Shown here: positions 33,254 through 44,520 of the stretch, piece by piece
Layout of the letters: every line of letters begins with the position of its first letter
Numbering within the stretch: position 1 is the first letter of the stretch
DNA from: Haliclona indistincta
Taxonomy: Eukaryota; Porifera; Demospongiae; Haplosclerida; Chalinidae
Direction of reading: 5' to 3'
Length of the DNA: 64,000 nucleotides
Assembly: GCA_964017065.1 (NCBI GenBank)
Contig: OZ024787.1
Span: 9,037,899 to 9,101,898, forward strand
Program-made: the position numbers and the translations under genes
The notes under the pieces: generated by a model
Database searches by the model: none
What the model was told of the DNA's origin: nothing
The model's input: the letters and a program-made list of their open reading frames with translations, nothing else

Positions 33254-36200
33254 ATGGGTCAGTCTTCGTCTGCGTATCCAACGATAGACCTCAGTGGGAA
33301 AGTGATAGTGGTGACAGGCGGTAACGCTGGTCTAGGCTATGCTACGTCGAAAGCACTGGCAATCATGGGAGCCCACACTATCATTGCCTGCCGGTCAAAA
33401 GAGAGAGCCGAAGCAGTGAGTTTACTCAGTTCAACAAAGTTGATACGCAGAAGTAATACAAAATTTTGTATAGGCTGTAGCTCAGATGAAGGAAGAAATA
33501 GAAAAGCAGTTCCCTGACAAGTCAGTCACGATTGAGTGGATGATATTAGATCTGGCATCATTCCGCTCAACGAAAGACTTCACTGTGGCGTTCAAGGAAA
33601 GAAGCTTACCACTACACGTGCTCATCAATAATGGCGGTATAGGACTGATGAGTGGACCACTCAGTGAGTTCAAACGTCACTCATTGCGATCTAAAATGAA
33701 GCACCTAAGGTGCAGATGCCTCGGTGGAATGACACTATATCCACAAAAACAAATCTCCACCATTTGACAAACACAGCAACTGCAGATGCATGTATACAGG
33801 ATTTCTGTACAGCAATCACAATGTAGTGCTTTAGTGATGCAATCAGAAGCCAATCAGTGCTCAACTGGGCGTGTCTATAGTGTTTGGCACAGCACAGCAG
33901 TTACACGCATACCATGAGCGAGATAGCTTCCATAGCTTGCTTACACAGTTTCTCTGGACCTGCGCTGCTATCCTGTAGTAAATTCTAACCTATCAGCTTC
34001 TAGGCAGTCCCGGGTGGAACGAACCGCGAGATTTCACAATAATGTTGCGTGATCACGGTGACATGACGCGAGATATTAACGATGAAACCCGCCGATTATC
34101 AGCGGTATATCGTTAGAATCTCGTTGTTACTCGGCGATAGAAACCGCGGGACCACGACGGCAGGAGAATTAGCACTGCCACTGCGATAACTAACTTACTT
34201 GGATGCGCTGTACGAACACTGCCTGCTGTTCGAGATCTACCAACACATCAACTACCTCAGCTACCTTTGTTGCCGCTGTGTTCTTCCATGGTTGTTGCTA
34301 CTGACTGCTGCTGTTATACTGGTACATTACTAGATGCGCTGTTGTTATTATGCTATGACTTTCTCCATCCAGGTTGCAGTCGCGAGGAGACTAATAGCAG
34401 GCGGCAAGCTAGACAACTTTACCTCTACACATGCAGCTTTGTCTTTATTATTAAATTGTTGATGTAACAATTAAGTATTATAATACTAAACCGTAACTAA
34501 ATCTCTGTTGTATCTACTGCAGTGGATCATCACACAGTAAGTCCTAGCTTTGAGCATAATGAATGAACCCAGTAGTCTTGGTCCTTCTTGGAGATGGTTG
34601 GCTGTTCAAGTCAAGTTTTCCATCGTTGGTTGTTTGTTATCTGGTACTTTAAGCCGCCGTAGCAATCTCGGAAAGGAGAGAACCAGTGAGATCTTGCCAG
34701 TTCCCGGGTGATCGCGTGCGTGCTCTTGCGGTATCTCACGTGATCACTCAAGCACCGCCTACCGGCGCGGCGCGCGTTCACCGGTATCGAGCGAGATCAT
34801 TGTGGAGATCGAGTCTGATTGCTCGCCTTTCTTGCTTAATTCGCAACCAGGATAGTAACAGCCAGCCTTAATCGCTGTACATCTTCCAGTGAACGCAGCT
34901 AGAGCTTACAGCGGGAGCATAGGCGCCCTCGATACAGGTACGTACACAACGCAAATAGAACAGCCATTTAGCACTTTCGGTGGCAACTCGAGGCACGCAT
35001 CATCGCTCGAGATCTCGCCTAGCAAAGTGCTACAATGTAAGAACCCGCGAGGACGACATCTGACGTGATGTGTACGAGTTCACGGGATATGTAACGAGAT
35101 CGCGACTGCAGTGTGAAATCTCGCGGTTCGTTCCACCCGGGGTCAACTGTAGATAGCAAGTTTGCCTCCAGTGGAGAAGCCCAGGGGATTTGCATTAACA
35201 GGAAGTCAAAAGCCCCAAAAGTTGACGATGCAATTCCCCTACTAATCCCGTCTATAATTATACCCACCCTGCCCCTCCCCTAATATACGGGATTTGACCG
35301 ATTTTTCTTTATATATATAGAAGAATGACTCAGCTACACATATAGTATGAAATCTGAGCGTAACCGGAGTTGGTCTATTGCCCGACCCTTGGGCAAAATT
35401 GCATTGTATAATTCCGTAAAACCCCCACCTCTGCCCCGTACTGAGGGTGGGGCGTGACATTGATAGGCGCATTAACTTTCAGTGTGCGTTACAAAACCGA
35501 ACCAGCCGTGAGCAATTCACACGGTAAATTATGCACTAAGCTTTAAAATCAAACTTCTTAAAATTCAAATCCGAGCAAGTATCGATTTCTACCCGTGTTG
35601 CTTGTTTCAGCGCTTAGTTTTTAGCGAGCTACAAGAAATCGTTGCGACAGACTGACTGACACCACGACTACTGTATGCCTTGTGGCTCCGCCCACCGAGG
35701 CATAATGACAACGAATCGCACTATGTACAGTGAACCCCTGGGGGCGTGTCTCATTTTCACGCCATCAAAGCTTAAAGTACAACTAAACCCAAAACCCTAG
35801 AAACCTTCTCTTAACTGCGAAAAGTCGGGAGGGTCATCCTAAACCGGGCCTTCGGCCCTTGGTAAGTCTAAGGATCGTCGGGAGCGTTGCCCTAAAACGG
35901 GCCTTCGGCCCTTGATAAGCCTAAAGATTGTCAGGAGGATCGTCCTAAACAGGGCCTTCGGCCCTAGCTAAGGTTCGTCAGGAAGGTCATTCTAAACAGG
36001 GCCTCTGGCCCTCACTAAGAATAGTCGAGCAATTAGCTAAAAGCGTAAGTGTTCTGCAAAAAAAACAAAAAAAACGCATGAATACTGCGAGAATCGATCT
36101 CCAAACGATTGCATTACAAGCCACCGAACTAAACCGCTAAGCCACCAGAACCTGCTGACCGGTCTATGCTAGCTACAAACAAGCCTTTATAGTGATTCTG

Positions 36201-38867
36201 TACGCGTGGGCACCGTAGATTGTAATCGGGTAGAATAATAATAATATTGACACGCCCCCAGGGGTTCACTGTACATAGTACGATTCAATGACAACACGAC
36301 TACAGTATGCCCCGTGGCTCCGCCCACCGAGACATAATAACATCACTCTATATGTCTGTAGCTCACACTGTAGATGGTCATGAGATGCAGTTTCAAGTGA
36401 ACCACCTTGGTCACATGCTACTAACACTAGAGCTGCTCCCGATCATTAGAGACACTGCTCGCAGTACTGGGGACGGCAGGATTGTGTTTGTCTCCTCTCT
36501 TGCTCAAAGTTGGGGAAAATTTGAACCAGACAACTTGGATGGACAGCAATCTTACAGTGCAACAAAGCTTTACAATAACTCAAAGCTTTTCAATGTACTG
36601 AAACACACTGTCAATCAGGATAGAATAAATAACATGTTATGTTTCATTATTGCAGCTAATGACAGGATTTACACTGCAGAGAAGGCTAAAGAATGAAGGC
36701 ATCACAGTCTCTGGCGTCCATCCTGGCTTTGTAAGTATTCAAGCAATCTAGCTATAGTTTAATTAGTGCAGTTTGAGTACAGTGTCAAAATTCATGAATG
36801 TACATGTGTATTTGATTATTGTGCTATTGATAACTTGATAGTTTTATTAGTGTGTACATGGTTTCCATGACTACAGGTCAAGACCACTCTGGGGATGCAG
36901 GAAACTGACAGTGCTACTCGAAAAAGGGTGATGTCTGCATTTTGGTTTCTTTCCACTCGTGAGTTCACAGCTGCATATAGCACATCTGTACGCCATTTGT
37001 TTTGTGTTTGAGCCGAACTAGGCAAAGTAGCTTGAGTAAAAGTAGCGATATTGCAACAATGATTGTGTACTGCATGATTGTTTGATAAAATAATTATGGA
37101 ACCCAAAAAGTAGTAAAGTTTCTTTGGAGCCAGTCTGCTTGTATTATGCCACGCGGTAGACGTGGCATATTTAGGGTTGGGCGGAAAACAAGATGGCGGC
37201 TACAGTTAGGCTAAACGCAATAATTCACGTATATCTTGGCTGTTGACGACATTAGGAGTATTTTAACTACCTAGGGGCTATCCTATGAGGTAAGCGCTTA
37301 CAATGAGTCTACTATTAAAGACTATAAGGCTAGTTGCTATGGGCATGACAAGATGGCGTCTCGCCTAGAGGCACTAAGTACGGCACTGCCATATCTTCGT
37401 TGTACGGGCGTTTCAAGCTAATCTAACGTTCTGAAGCTCTTTGCACGATTAGTGCGATTATAAAGAGACCTTCAGAAGCAAAAGAAACCAGGTCTAAGAT
37501 GGTAAACCAGAGTTCACGTGGTCACCCGTTTGTTCATCTTCTTCTTTCTTTCTTCTTCTTCTTCTTATTCTTCAGCGAGTCTAGCGCCGTGGCTAGTTAG
37601 CTATTCAAGACAAAAACTACACAGAAACTACACTAGTCGTTGTGAGCAGTGCACCTGATATCTATTTAAGCCTAAAACACTAGCAGAAGCGAGTATTCCC
37701 AGGAAAACAGCGATTTTTGGTCCATAACAGACTCCATTCCAACATTCTGTTTGAACTCCGTTACTAGGTTACGCCTACTCGCGCACGCCCGTGTACGAAA
37801 TTATTCTAATAGAAGCGCACCTTAGTACAAATTGCTTGGAACGCGAGTGCTGCTGCCACTAGCAGTGTTCACAGCAGACAACGAGCAAATATTCCCTGTT
37901 ACACTGGATTTGTCTGTTCAGGCTTGTAAGCTTAAGCTTAGCTAATGTTGCATGGTACGTGTTGCATGCAGTGCAGAGTCGATCGAGTGCACTACTAGCC
38001 TACGCTACTCATAGTTCTCAGTCTTTACACTGTATTACTTAGCATAAGTGCCAACTGAGTCATTAATAAAAAAAGAAAAGAAACAAGTAATAAAAACATT
38101 TTAACCAAAATGCAAGAGATTTAGGGTTGGTACATTTATCGAAAAAGTATGGAAACAAGATTTTGACTGAAATGAAAAGGATTGTAACAATTGCAGTGCA
38201 ATGCTACCTCCCTAAATTAACTGCTTTCGATAGTTGTGGTTAATTTAATAGGGAGGTAGCATTGCACTGCAATTGTTACAATCCTTTTCATTTCAGTCAA
38301 AATCTTGTTTCCATACTTTTTTGATAAATGTACCAACCCTAAATCTCTTGCATTTTGGTTAAAATGTTTTTATTACTTGTAATTTAGTGCAATGTACTGA
38401 CTAGTTGTAACACTTTTTGTAGCACTCACTAAGACTCCTGATAATGGAGCAGCCACTCAGATCAACTGTGCAATCAATCCTGAGCTGAACAAACAGGAGA
38501 TGGTGTATTATGCAGACTGTGCTCCCAAAGAACCCAATCCCATCTCAAGGTCAGCCAGTAGTCATTGTTTGTAAACTGAACTGCACTAGTTAGGTAGTTG
38601 TATAGTACATTATGTATAAAGCAAAATGTATAGTATTGCAATGCCTGATATCCTAGCTTCCTCTCTGTCTACAGAGATGAGAAGCAACAGGAGCAGTTGT
38701 GGGAGATGAGTATCAACATGTTCAAGGAGTACATGTCCCCTGAGGTGTTGCAGCAGTATGGACCAGCCCTTCCTGTTAGTAGCCTGGAAGAACAAGAGGA
38801 GGACAGCCAGAATAACGAACAAGAGACCAGTGAGCGAACAAGAGACCAAGTGGAGAGCAACAAGTAG
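33254..38867 (+). CDS. SDR gene 2 (RDH/WWOX-like short-chain dehydrogenase)
   Basis: Exons 33254-33415, 33474-33663, 36362-36594, 36656-36730, 36877-36958, 38423-38549, 38675-38867 join in frame to 353 aa. It keeps [23 protein letters not shown], the catalytic Y-N-N-S-K (LYNNSKLFN) and the MGQSSS myristoylation-type start. The C-terminal exon ([20 protein letters not shown]) leads to a Glu/Gln-rich tail. This tail lost one reading register late ([13 protein letters not shown]), so it ends earlier than in SDR4 and SDR5. Introns 2 (2.7 kb) and 5 (1.46 kb) are swollen by nested transposons, while the other introns are 57-150 bp. Splice borders are intact, so the gene is probably still expressed. 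Confidence 0.88.
33697..34015 (+). mobile_element. Dispersed repeat (MITE-like), copy 2, interrupted
   Basis: Homologous to the reverse complement of 7260-7535. The match stops at GCTTCTAGGCAGT and resumes at 35142 (GTCAACTGTAGATA), so another element (34016-35141) sits inside it. Confidence 0.8.
34016..35141. mobile_element. 1.1-kb non-autonomous DNA transposon nested in the MITE
   Basis: Terminal inverted repeats CCCGGGTGGAACGAACCGCG and its complement (about 29 bp, perfect) bound 1126 bp with no meaningful open frame. The pre-insertion sequence is preserved at 7260 (inverted: GGCAGTCAACTG), which shows a 2-3-bp target duplication (GT or GTC). Subterminal parts contain many GAGAT/ATCTCG words in both orientations. 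Confidence 0.88.
35711..36288. mobile_element. Compound inverted-repeat element in SDR2 intron 2
   Basis: Inverted arms of about 40 bp (the inner part reads CAGTGAACCCCTGGGGGCG) enclose ~580 bp. Outside the arms lie direct ~45-bp repeats (35664-35709 and 36295-36344), each itself a near-palindrome, TATGCC..GTGGCTCCGCC then CACCGAGGCATA. Inside are four ~50-bp tandem units with GGGCCTTCGGCCC hairpins (35847, 35899, 35952, 35999), an A-rich run and a tRNA-like head (36090-36160, minus strand). Confidence 0.7.
36085..36160 (-). mobile_element. tRNA-like SINE head
   Basis: The reverse strand reads GGTGGCTTAGCGGTTTAGTT (A-box type), then GGAGATCGATTC (B-box type), followed by a T-rich run. It is not a functional tRNA because no paired acceptor stem is present. 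Confidence 0.5.
37140..38080. mobile_element. Insertion in SDR2 intron 5 related to the 53-kb insertion
   Basis: This stretch is absent from the matching introns of SDR4 and SDR5. It shares GAAAACAAGATGGCGGCTAC, a TTTCTTTC-rich middle and AGCGCC..GCGAG-type words with 53090-53400. It starts near a small palindrome TATGCCACG...CGTGGCATA. Limits are approximate. Confidence 0.5.
38082..38380. mobile_element. Near-perfect 299-bp hairpin in SDR2 intron 5
   Basis: Two ~138-bp arms, inverted and almost identical (one visible difference in the ATCGAAAAAG/CTTTTTTGAT region), are separated by about 20 bp. Transcribed as part of the SDR2 pre-mRNA it would fold into a long double-stranded RNA hairpin. 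Confidence 0.9.
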
Positions 38868-38980
38868 AACAAGAACAAAATTAGCTCTCATCATAAGAGA
38901 AAACTATAATATCAGATGAATAACTATAATTTTAGTTTTAACCCATGCAAGTCACCAATGATAATTTTATCCCTGCTATC

Positions 38981-39829
38981 CCACCTCGGTCACATGCTAC
39001 TAACACTACAGTAGATCGAGCTGCTCCCGATCATTAGAGGCACTGCTCGCAGTACTGGGGACGGCAGGATTGTGTTTGTCTCCTCTAAAGGTCACGAGTC
39101 GGGTGTGTTTGATCCTGACAACTTAAAGGGACAACAATCTTATGGAGGATTAAAATTCTATTGTCACTCAAAGCTATATAATGTATGCCCATTATATCCA
39201 TGACAGTAACTTTTTCTTTATTCTTTAATGCACTATTGCAGGTAATGACAGCATTTTCACTGCAGAGAAGGCTGCAGAACGAAGGCATCACTGTTTCCGC
39301 TCTTCATCCTGGCTTTGTGAGTTGATGGCATATCATGACTACTGTGCTTCATGCATAATATTATGTTACCTGGTTGTGTCTCTGTTGCAAAGGTTAAGAC
39401 CACTCTCGGATCCCAGCCCACTGACAGTAGCATGAGAAAAGCATTGATATCTGCCATATATGGTTTCTCATGTCTCGTTAGTTCTATAGTAATCCTTAGA
39501 CTTCAGTGTCGTGTAAAATTTATAGAATTTATGTAAACTTACATTTAGCACTCACTAAAAATCCTGACATTGGAGCAGCAACACATCCTGTTTAGTATAA
39601 TAATTTGCAGACTATGATGTAGATAATATACTGAGGGAACTCTCCTCTCTTCCTGTGTGTCTACAGGGATGAGAAACAGCAAGAGCAGCTGTGGGAGATC
39701 AGTATCAACATGTTCAAGGAGTACATGTCTCCTGAGGTGTTGCAGCAGTATGGACCAGCCCTTCCTGTCAGTAGCCAGGAAGAACAAGACTTGAGAACAG
39801 AAGCAAGAGCCGAAAACCAGGCTGAATAG
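38981..39829 (+). pseudogene. SDR1-type pseudogene
   Basis: Has remnants of exons 3 (38981-39182), 4 (39242-39316), 5 (39393-~39476), the first ~35 bp of exon 6 (~39550), and 7 (39667-39829). Exons 1 and 2 and the start of exon 3 are missing. Exon 3 has an 11-bp insertion, exon 5 a 2-bp insertion (CCATATATGG versus CCATATGG), and most of exon 6 is deleted. It shares KGHESGVFDPDNL and KFYCHSKLYN with SDR1, so it is a broken copy of the SDR1 lineage. Its 3' flank also matches the SDR1 3' flank. Confidence 0.88.
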
Positions 39830-40139
39830 CAAGAGCTCAAGCAACTCTCAGCATAGGATTATATCTACATTCTATAATAATAATAATAATAATAACGTAG
39901 TATTGTAACAAGAATATCAAGGGCCTGGATTGATTGAAAAGTTGAAGCCATTGTTTTACTCACTTCTTGGTAGTTAAACAGGACTTGGGCAACAGATTAG
40001 ACTTAAGAGTTAGCATAATGCTTTATATAGCAATTGTGTGATTTGAAAGATACCATCAGCCATCATGGGAGCAATCAGTATGTACTCTAGCTGAGTGATG
40101 CAAGTTAACTAACAGACACACACAAAGTTATTATTACCA

Positions 40140-40550
40140 AAAAAAAGTGAAATATGGCCAAGCTTGTGAAGATAGAAGAGCGTTATTCACTCCATTGTGT
40201 GTCTCGGTTGATGGAATGTTGGGCAAAGAAGCAACCAAATTCGTTCCACACCTCGCCGACGAGCTATCCTACAAGTGGAATTCCAACTATAGTTCAATCA
40301 TCAACTGGGTGCGGACAAGGATTTCATTTGCTCTCGTCCGTGCATCAATCCTCTGTCGTCGAGGTTCTCGCACTAAGTGGTGATCTGTGAGCATGTTTGA
40401 CGGCTCCCCTTTGAACTTAATTATGAACAGTTAATAAATTACTATAAAGAATTATCACAGTCTTATCCTGGTCTTATCACAATTATTTATTTTTGTTTCC
40501 TCTTTATTTGGCTTTACTCGTTTGCCTTGTTTTTCCTGGACACAAATAAA
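40140..40550 (+). mobile_element. 5'-truncated retrotransposon fragment with target duplication
   Basis: Flanked by direct repeats TTATTATTACCA (40128-40139 and 40551-40562), and absent from the matching flank of SDR1. The plus-strand frame 40147-40383 reads CVSVDGMLGKEATKF, HLADELSYKW, WVRTRISFALVRASILC and RGSRTKW. I recognise this as the C-terminal end of the polyprotein of a reverse-transcriptase-type retroelement common in cnidarians and sponges. The rest of the element is missing. Confidence 0.75.
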
Positions 40551-40903
40551 TTATTATTACCACATTATAATACCTATAATTGAAAACATTCTAGAAGCTA
40601 GGTAGGGTATATAAGTACGCAGTTTCTGTTTTGTGTCTATGTAAGTGTGCTTGTGGTGATAAAAATCGAAGCGTGCTACTGAAAAATGTCACAACACAAT
40701 AAAATTATTTTGAAATTTGAAAACCGCGCGTAAAATTAACTGCGCACGTGAGGGCGGCGTGCGCTGGTGGTACATGGTACAGCCGCTCAGTCACGTACTG
40801 GACTACAGTCAGCACTCAGCAGCAGGCTAGCAGCCAACTGCAGGATTGGCCAAGGCCCAGGAATTAGTTTTTCTTTTTCGGTGAACAATTTCTCTGGCTA
40901 GTT

Positions 40904-43452
40904 ATGGGTCAGTCTTCGTCTGCGTATCCAACGGTAGACCTCAGTGGGAAAGTGATAGTGGTGACGGGCGGTAACGCTGGTCTGGGCTATGCTACGTCGA
41001 AAGCACTGGCAATCATGGGAGCCCACACTATCATTGCCTGCCGGTCAAAAGAGAGAGCCGAAGCAGTGAGTTAACTCAGTTCAGCAAAGTTGATACGCAG
41101 AAATAATACAAATTTTGTATAGGCTGTGGCTAATATGAAAGAAGAAATAGAAAAACAGTTCCCTGACAAGTCAGTCACGATTGAGTATATGATATTAGAT
41201 CTGGGATCATTCCGCTCAACGAAAGACTTCACTGTGGCGTTCAAGGAAAGAAACCTACCACTACACGTGCTCATCAACAATGGTGGTATATCACTGTTGA
41301 GTGGACCACTCAGTGAGTTCAAAAGGCACTCATTGTGATCTAAAATAATATCTATGTATTTGCAGCTCACACTGTAGATGGTCATGAGATTCAGTTCCAA
41401 GTGAACCACCTCGGTCACATGCTACTAACACTAGAGCTGCTCCCAATCATTAGAGACACTGCTCGTAGCACTGGGGACGGCAGGATTGTGTTTGTCTCCT
41501 CTCTTGCTCAAAGTTATGGAGCATTTGAACCAGACAACTTGGATGGACAGCAATCTTACTCAGCATTGAAGCTTTATAATAACGCAAAGCTTTTCAATGT
41601 ACTGAAACACACAGTCGACTAGGATAGAATAAATAACATGTTGTGTTTCATTATTGCAGCTAATGACAGGATTTGCACTGCAGAGAAGGCTAAAGAATGA
41701 AGGCATCACCGTCTCTGGCGTCCATCCTGGCTTTGTAAGCATTCAAGCAATCTAGCTATAGTTTGCTTTAGGGCAATTTGAGTACAGTGTCAAATTTCAT
41801 GAATGTACATGTGTATTTGATTATTGTGCTATTGATAACTGTCTTGATAGTTTTGTTAGTGTGTACATGGTTTCCATGCCTACAGGTCAAGACCACTCTG
41901 GGGATTCATGAAACTGACAGCGCTACTCGAAAATGGGTGATGTCTGCATTTTGGTTTCTTTCCACTCGTGAGTTCACGGCTGCACGTCATTTGTGTTTGA
42001 GCCAGACTAGGCAAAGTAGCTCGTAAAAGTAGAGATTTGCAACAATGATTGTGATGTACTGCAATGAAATAATTATGGAACCCAAAAAGTAGTAAGGCTC
42101 TTTAAGAGTCAGTCTGCAGTTTAGGACCCAGTCTGCACACTAGCCCATAATATACAAGCTTGGGGAACGCTTGGTAGTCTACCATAGATGTTTATGATCC
42201 TGGTTCCTGGTACCACAACAGAGGTGCAGTCTGCAGCCCTGCACCCTCACCTGTGAGGAACCGGCCAAGATACAGGAAGACAAGAAACGGTGCAAATCTG
42301 TCATCAGCATTCTAATAGTACGAGGCACAGGTGATGAACAGGTAGCCGCAGACAGTAGGAGTGTTTGAAAATATCAGGGTGTCCTTTCTTCTGTTCTTCT
42401 AGTATAATATTTAGCGCAATGTACTGACTAGTTGTAACATTTTCTGCAGCACTCACTAAGACGCCTGACAATGGAGCAGCTACTCAGATCAACTGTGCAA
42501 TCAATCCTGAGCTGAACAAACAGGAGATGGTGTATTATGCAGACTGTGCTCCCAAAGAACCCAATCCCATCGCAAGGTCAGTATACATGTAGTCAATGTG
42601 TGTGAACTGAAACAGCACTATCATTCGCAGGGCATTTAGTTGTAGTTGTATAGTGTACTAGGAGATACGAATACGCATGAATGCCTCACGCAGAGTTTAA
42701 GTAGTTATTATTGACCACCTAAAATTTTTTGGGTGGGGCTCGACAGCAGACTGCCGGCAGGTACAGATAAAGCGAGCTAGCTTCCTGTTTACAGCCTCGT
42801 GTCAGACGACCTAAGAGTCAATGCCGGTTCCGTGTATTGTTAGTACTGATGATGGCGTACCTTGCTTCTTTTGTGGCGTTAGACTCAGGCACTGCTCTCT
42901 GTTTTCTCTTCCTGAGCCGAGCTAGCCACTTGGCTCTGTCAGGAGTAGACTCTGCGATCTGATCCACCATGGTCTCAGCCCACCGTTAAGTTCTTATCTC
43001 GGGTCCAGCGATCCCGTGACCCCGCAGTATAATATGTAGTATGAGCCCTCGCCGTAACCCTGATTAGCATTACTAAGCGTGACATCGATCTAAATATACA
43101 TACATACAAACATATTAACATTACTGAGAAAACACACGACGCTCCAGTACCCCGCACACCATCGCGATTATTTGTAAGGCGCTTGGAAATTAAGCAAAAT
43201 GTTATCCTAGCTTCCTCTCTTCGTGTGTGTGTCTACAGAGATGAGAAACAGCAAGAGCAGTTGTGGGAGATGAGTATCAACATGTTCAAGGAGTACATGT
43301 CTCCTGAGGTGTTGCAGGAATATGGACCAGCCCTTCCTGTTAGTAGCCAGGAAGAACAAGGGGAGAGCAGCGAGAACAATGAACAAGAGACCAGTGAGCA
43401 GGAACCAAGTGGAGAGCAACAAGTAGTAGACAGTGAACAAGAACAAAATTAG
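40904..43452 (+). CDS. SDR gene 4 (RDH/WWOX-like short-chain dehydrogenase)
   Basis: Exons 40904-41065, 41123-41312, 41366-41598, 41660-41734, 41886-41967, 42450-42576, 43239-43452 give 360 aa. Motifs: MGQSSS start, [16 protein letters not shown] and Y-N-N-A-K (LYNNAKLFN; the residue before Lys differs from the other copies, while the Y-xxx-K pair is kept). The long Glu/Gln tail is intact (ends DSEQEQN). It is the closest partner of SDR2 and SDR5. Intron 6 (662 bp) holds about 480 bp of unrelated sequence (42700-43180) lacking in SDR5. Confidence 0.9.
42577..43238. other. Enlarged SDR4 intron 6
   Basis: About 42700-43180 has no counterpart in the paralogues and starts with CACCTAAAATTTTTTGGGTG. 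It is probably a transposon, but no clear inverted ends were found. Confidence 0.4.
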
Positions 43453-44520
43453 CTCTCATCATATAAGAGAAAACTATATCAGATGAATAGCTATTTAATA
43501 AGTATGGTTTTTTAATCCCTTTTAGCTAGCTATAGCTAATACCATCAGTTGTCATGTAACCAGTACAGTAATGCTGCCAGGAAAATTTTTGTGATTACCA
43601 CAAAACTAAATTTTGACATGAAATTCTTGCAATTTCTTGAGATACACATGATGTAGACTAGTGTCAAGGGCTGATTGAGCACATGGTAGAGTAATAATAG
43701 TTGTGCGCACTATTAAAAACACAGTCTCCTATGGCTAGCTGGCTGCCACTACATGTACCTGAGAGAGAGGACCATTCAGATAGAGAGACAATAATAATAA
43801 TAGTGGAGAGCAAGAGGCAGGAAGTGGACAAGAACAAGAGCAGCTCCCAGTATAATAGGACAGGTTTTGCTATTACAACACTAATTTTAACCACAAGTCA
43901 ACATCATCTTAACTACTATAAGTCATGTGACCGCTTATAACATTATATGCTGCCAGGAAGAATCTTTAGAGATTACCACAAAACACATGAAACCCTTATC
44001 AGTGCGGTAGTTTGCATGTCATGTCACCAATCTCATGTGCGCATTCATGAAAAGAATTTGCACAGCGTAATACACATGTAGAGTCACTAATAAAGGACAG
44101 CTATGCACAGGCTGCTTCAACTGCATCTACTCCACTCATTTAGACATTGCCACAGGTACTCAGAGATGACTCAGTAGAGTCACCACAACCTCACTATTGT
44201 ACTTTTCCATGTAAACATTGTACGAAAAAGCGATCATTTAAGTCATCTTTGTGCGATACATGTACGAGTGTACCTATGGTGAGAACAGTGGCGGATTAGA
44301 AAATTGGCGGAATAGTGGCGGAACAGTGGCGGAACTATTCATTAAAATCGCTAGATTTTATTGCTACAGTTATTCATTGATGATGTACGAGCGCATTCTC
44401 GCGCTAAGCGGGATTGTCGATCGCTTGCACTCTTCAGACACTTGGATCAAGATGCTTTGGCGTTATGCCAGGAATTTGCCTTCATTTACTGCGGAAGCCC
44501 AGAACTGACATTCCACGACT
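43453..44520. other. Intergenic, duplicated downstream of SDR5
   Basis: 43453-43640 matches 47480-47650, and 43797-44275 matches 48075-48617. The block includes a remnant of the SDR last exon (GTGGAGAGCAAGAGGCAGG...). The duplication unit therefore carried gene plus 3' flank. Confidence 0.65.
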
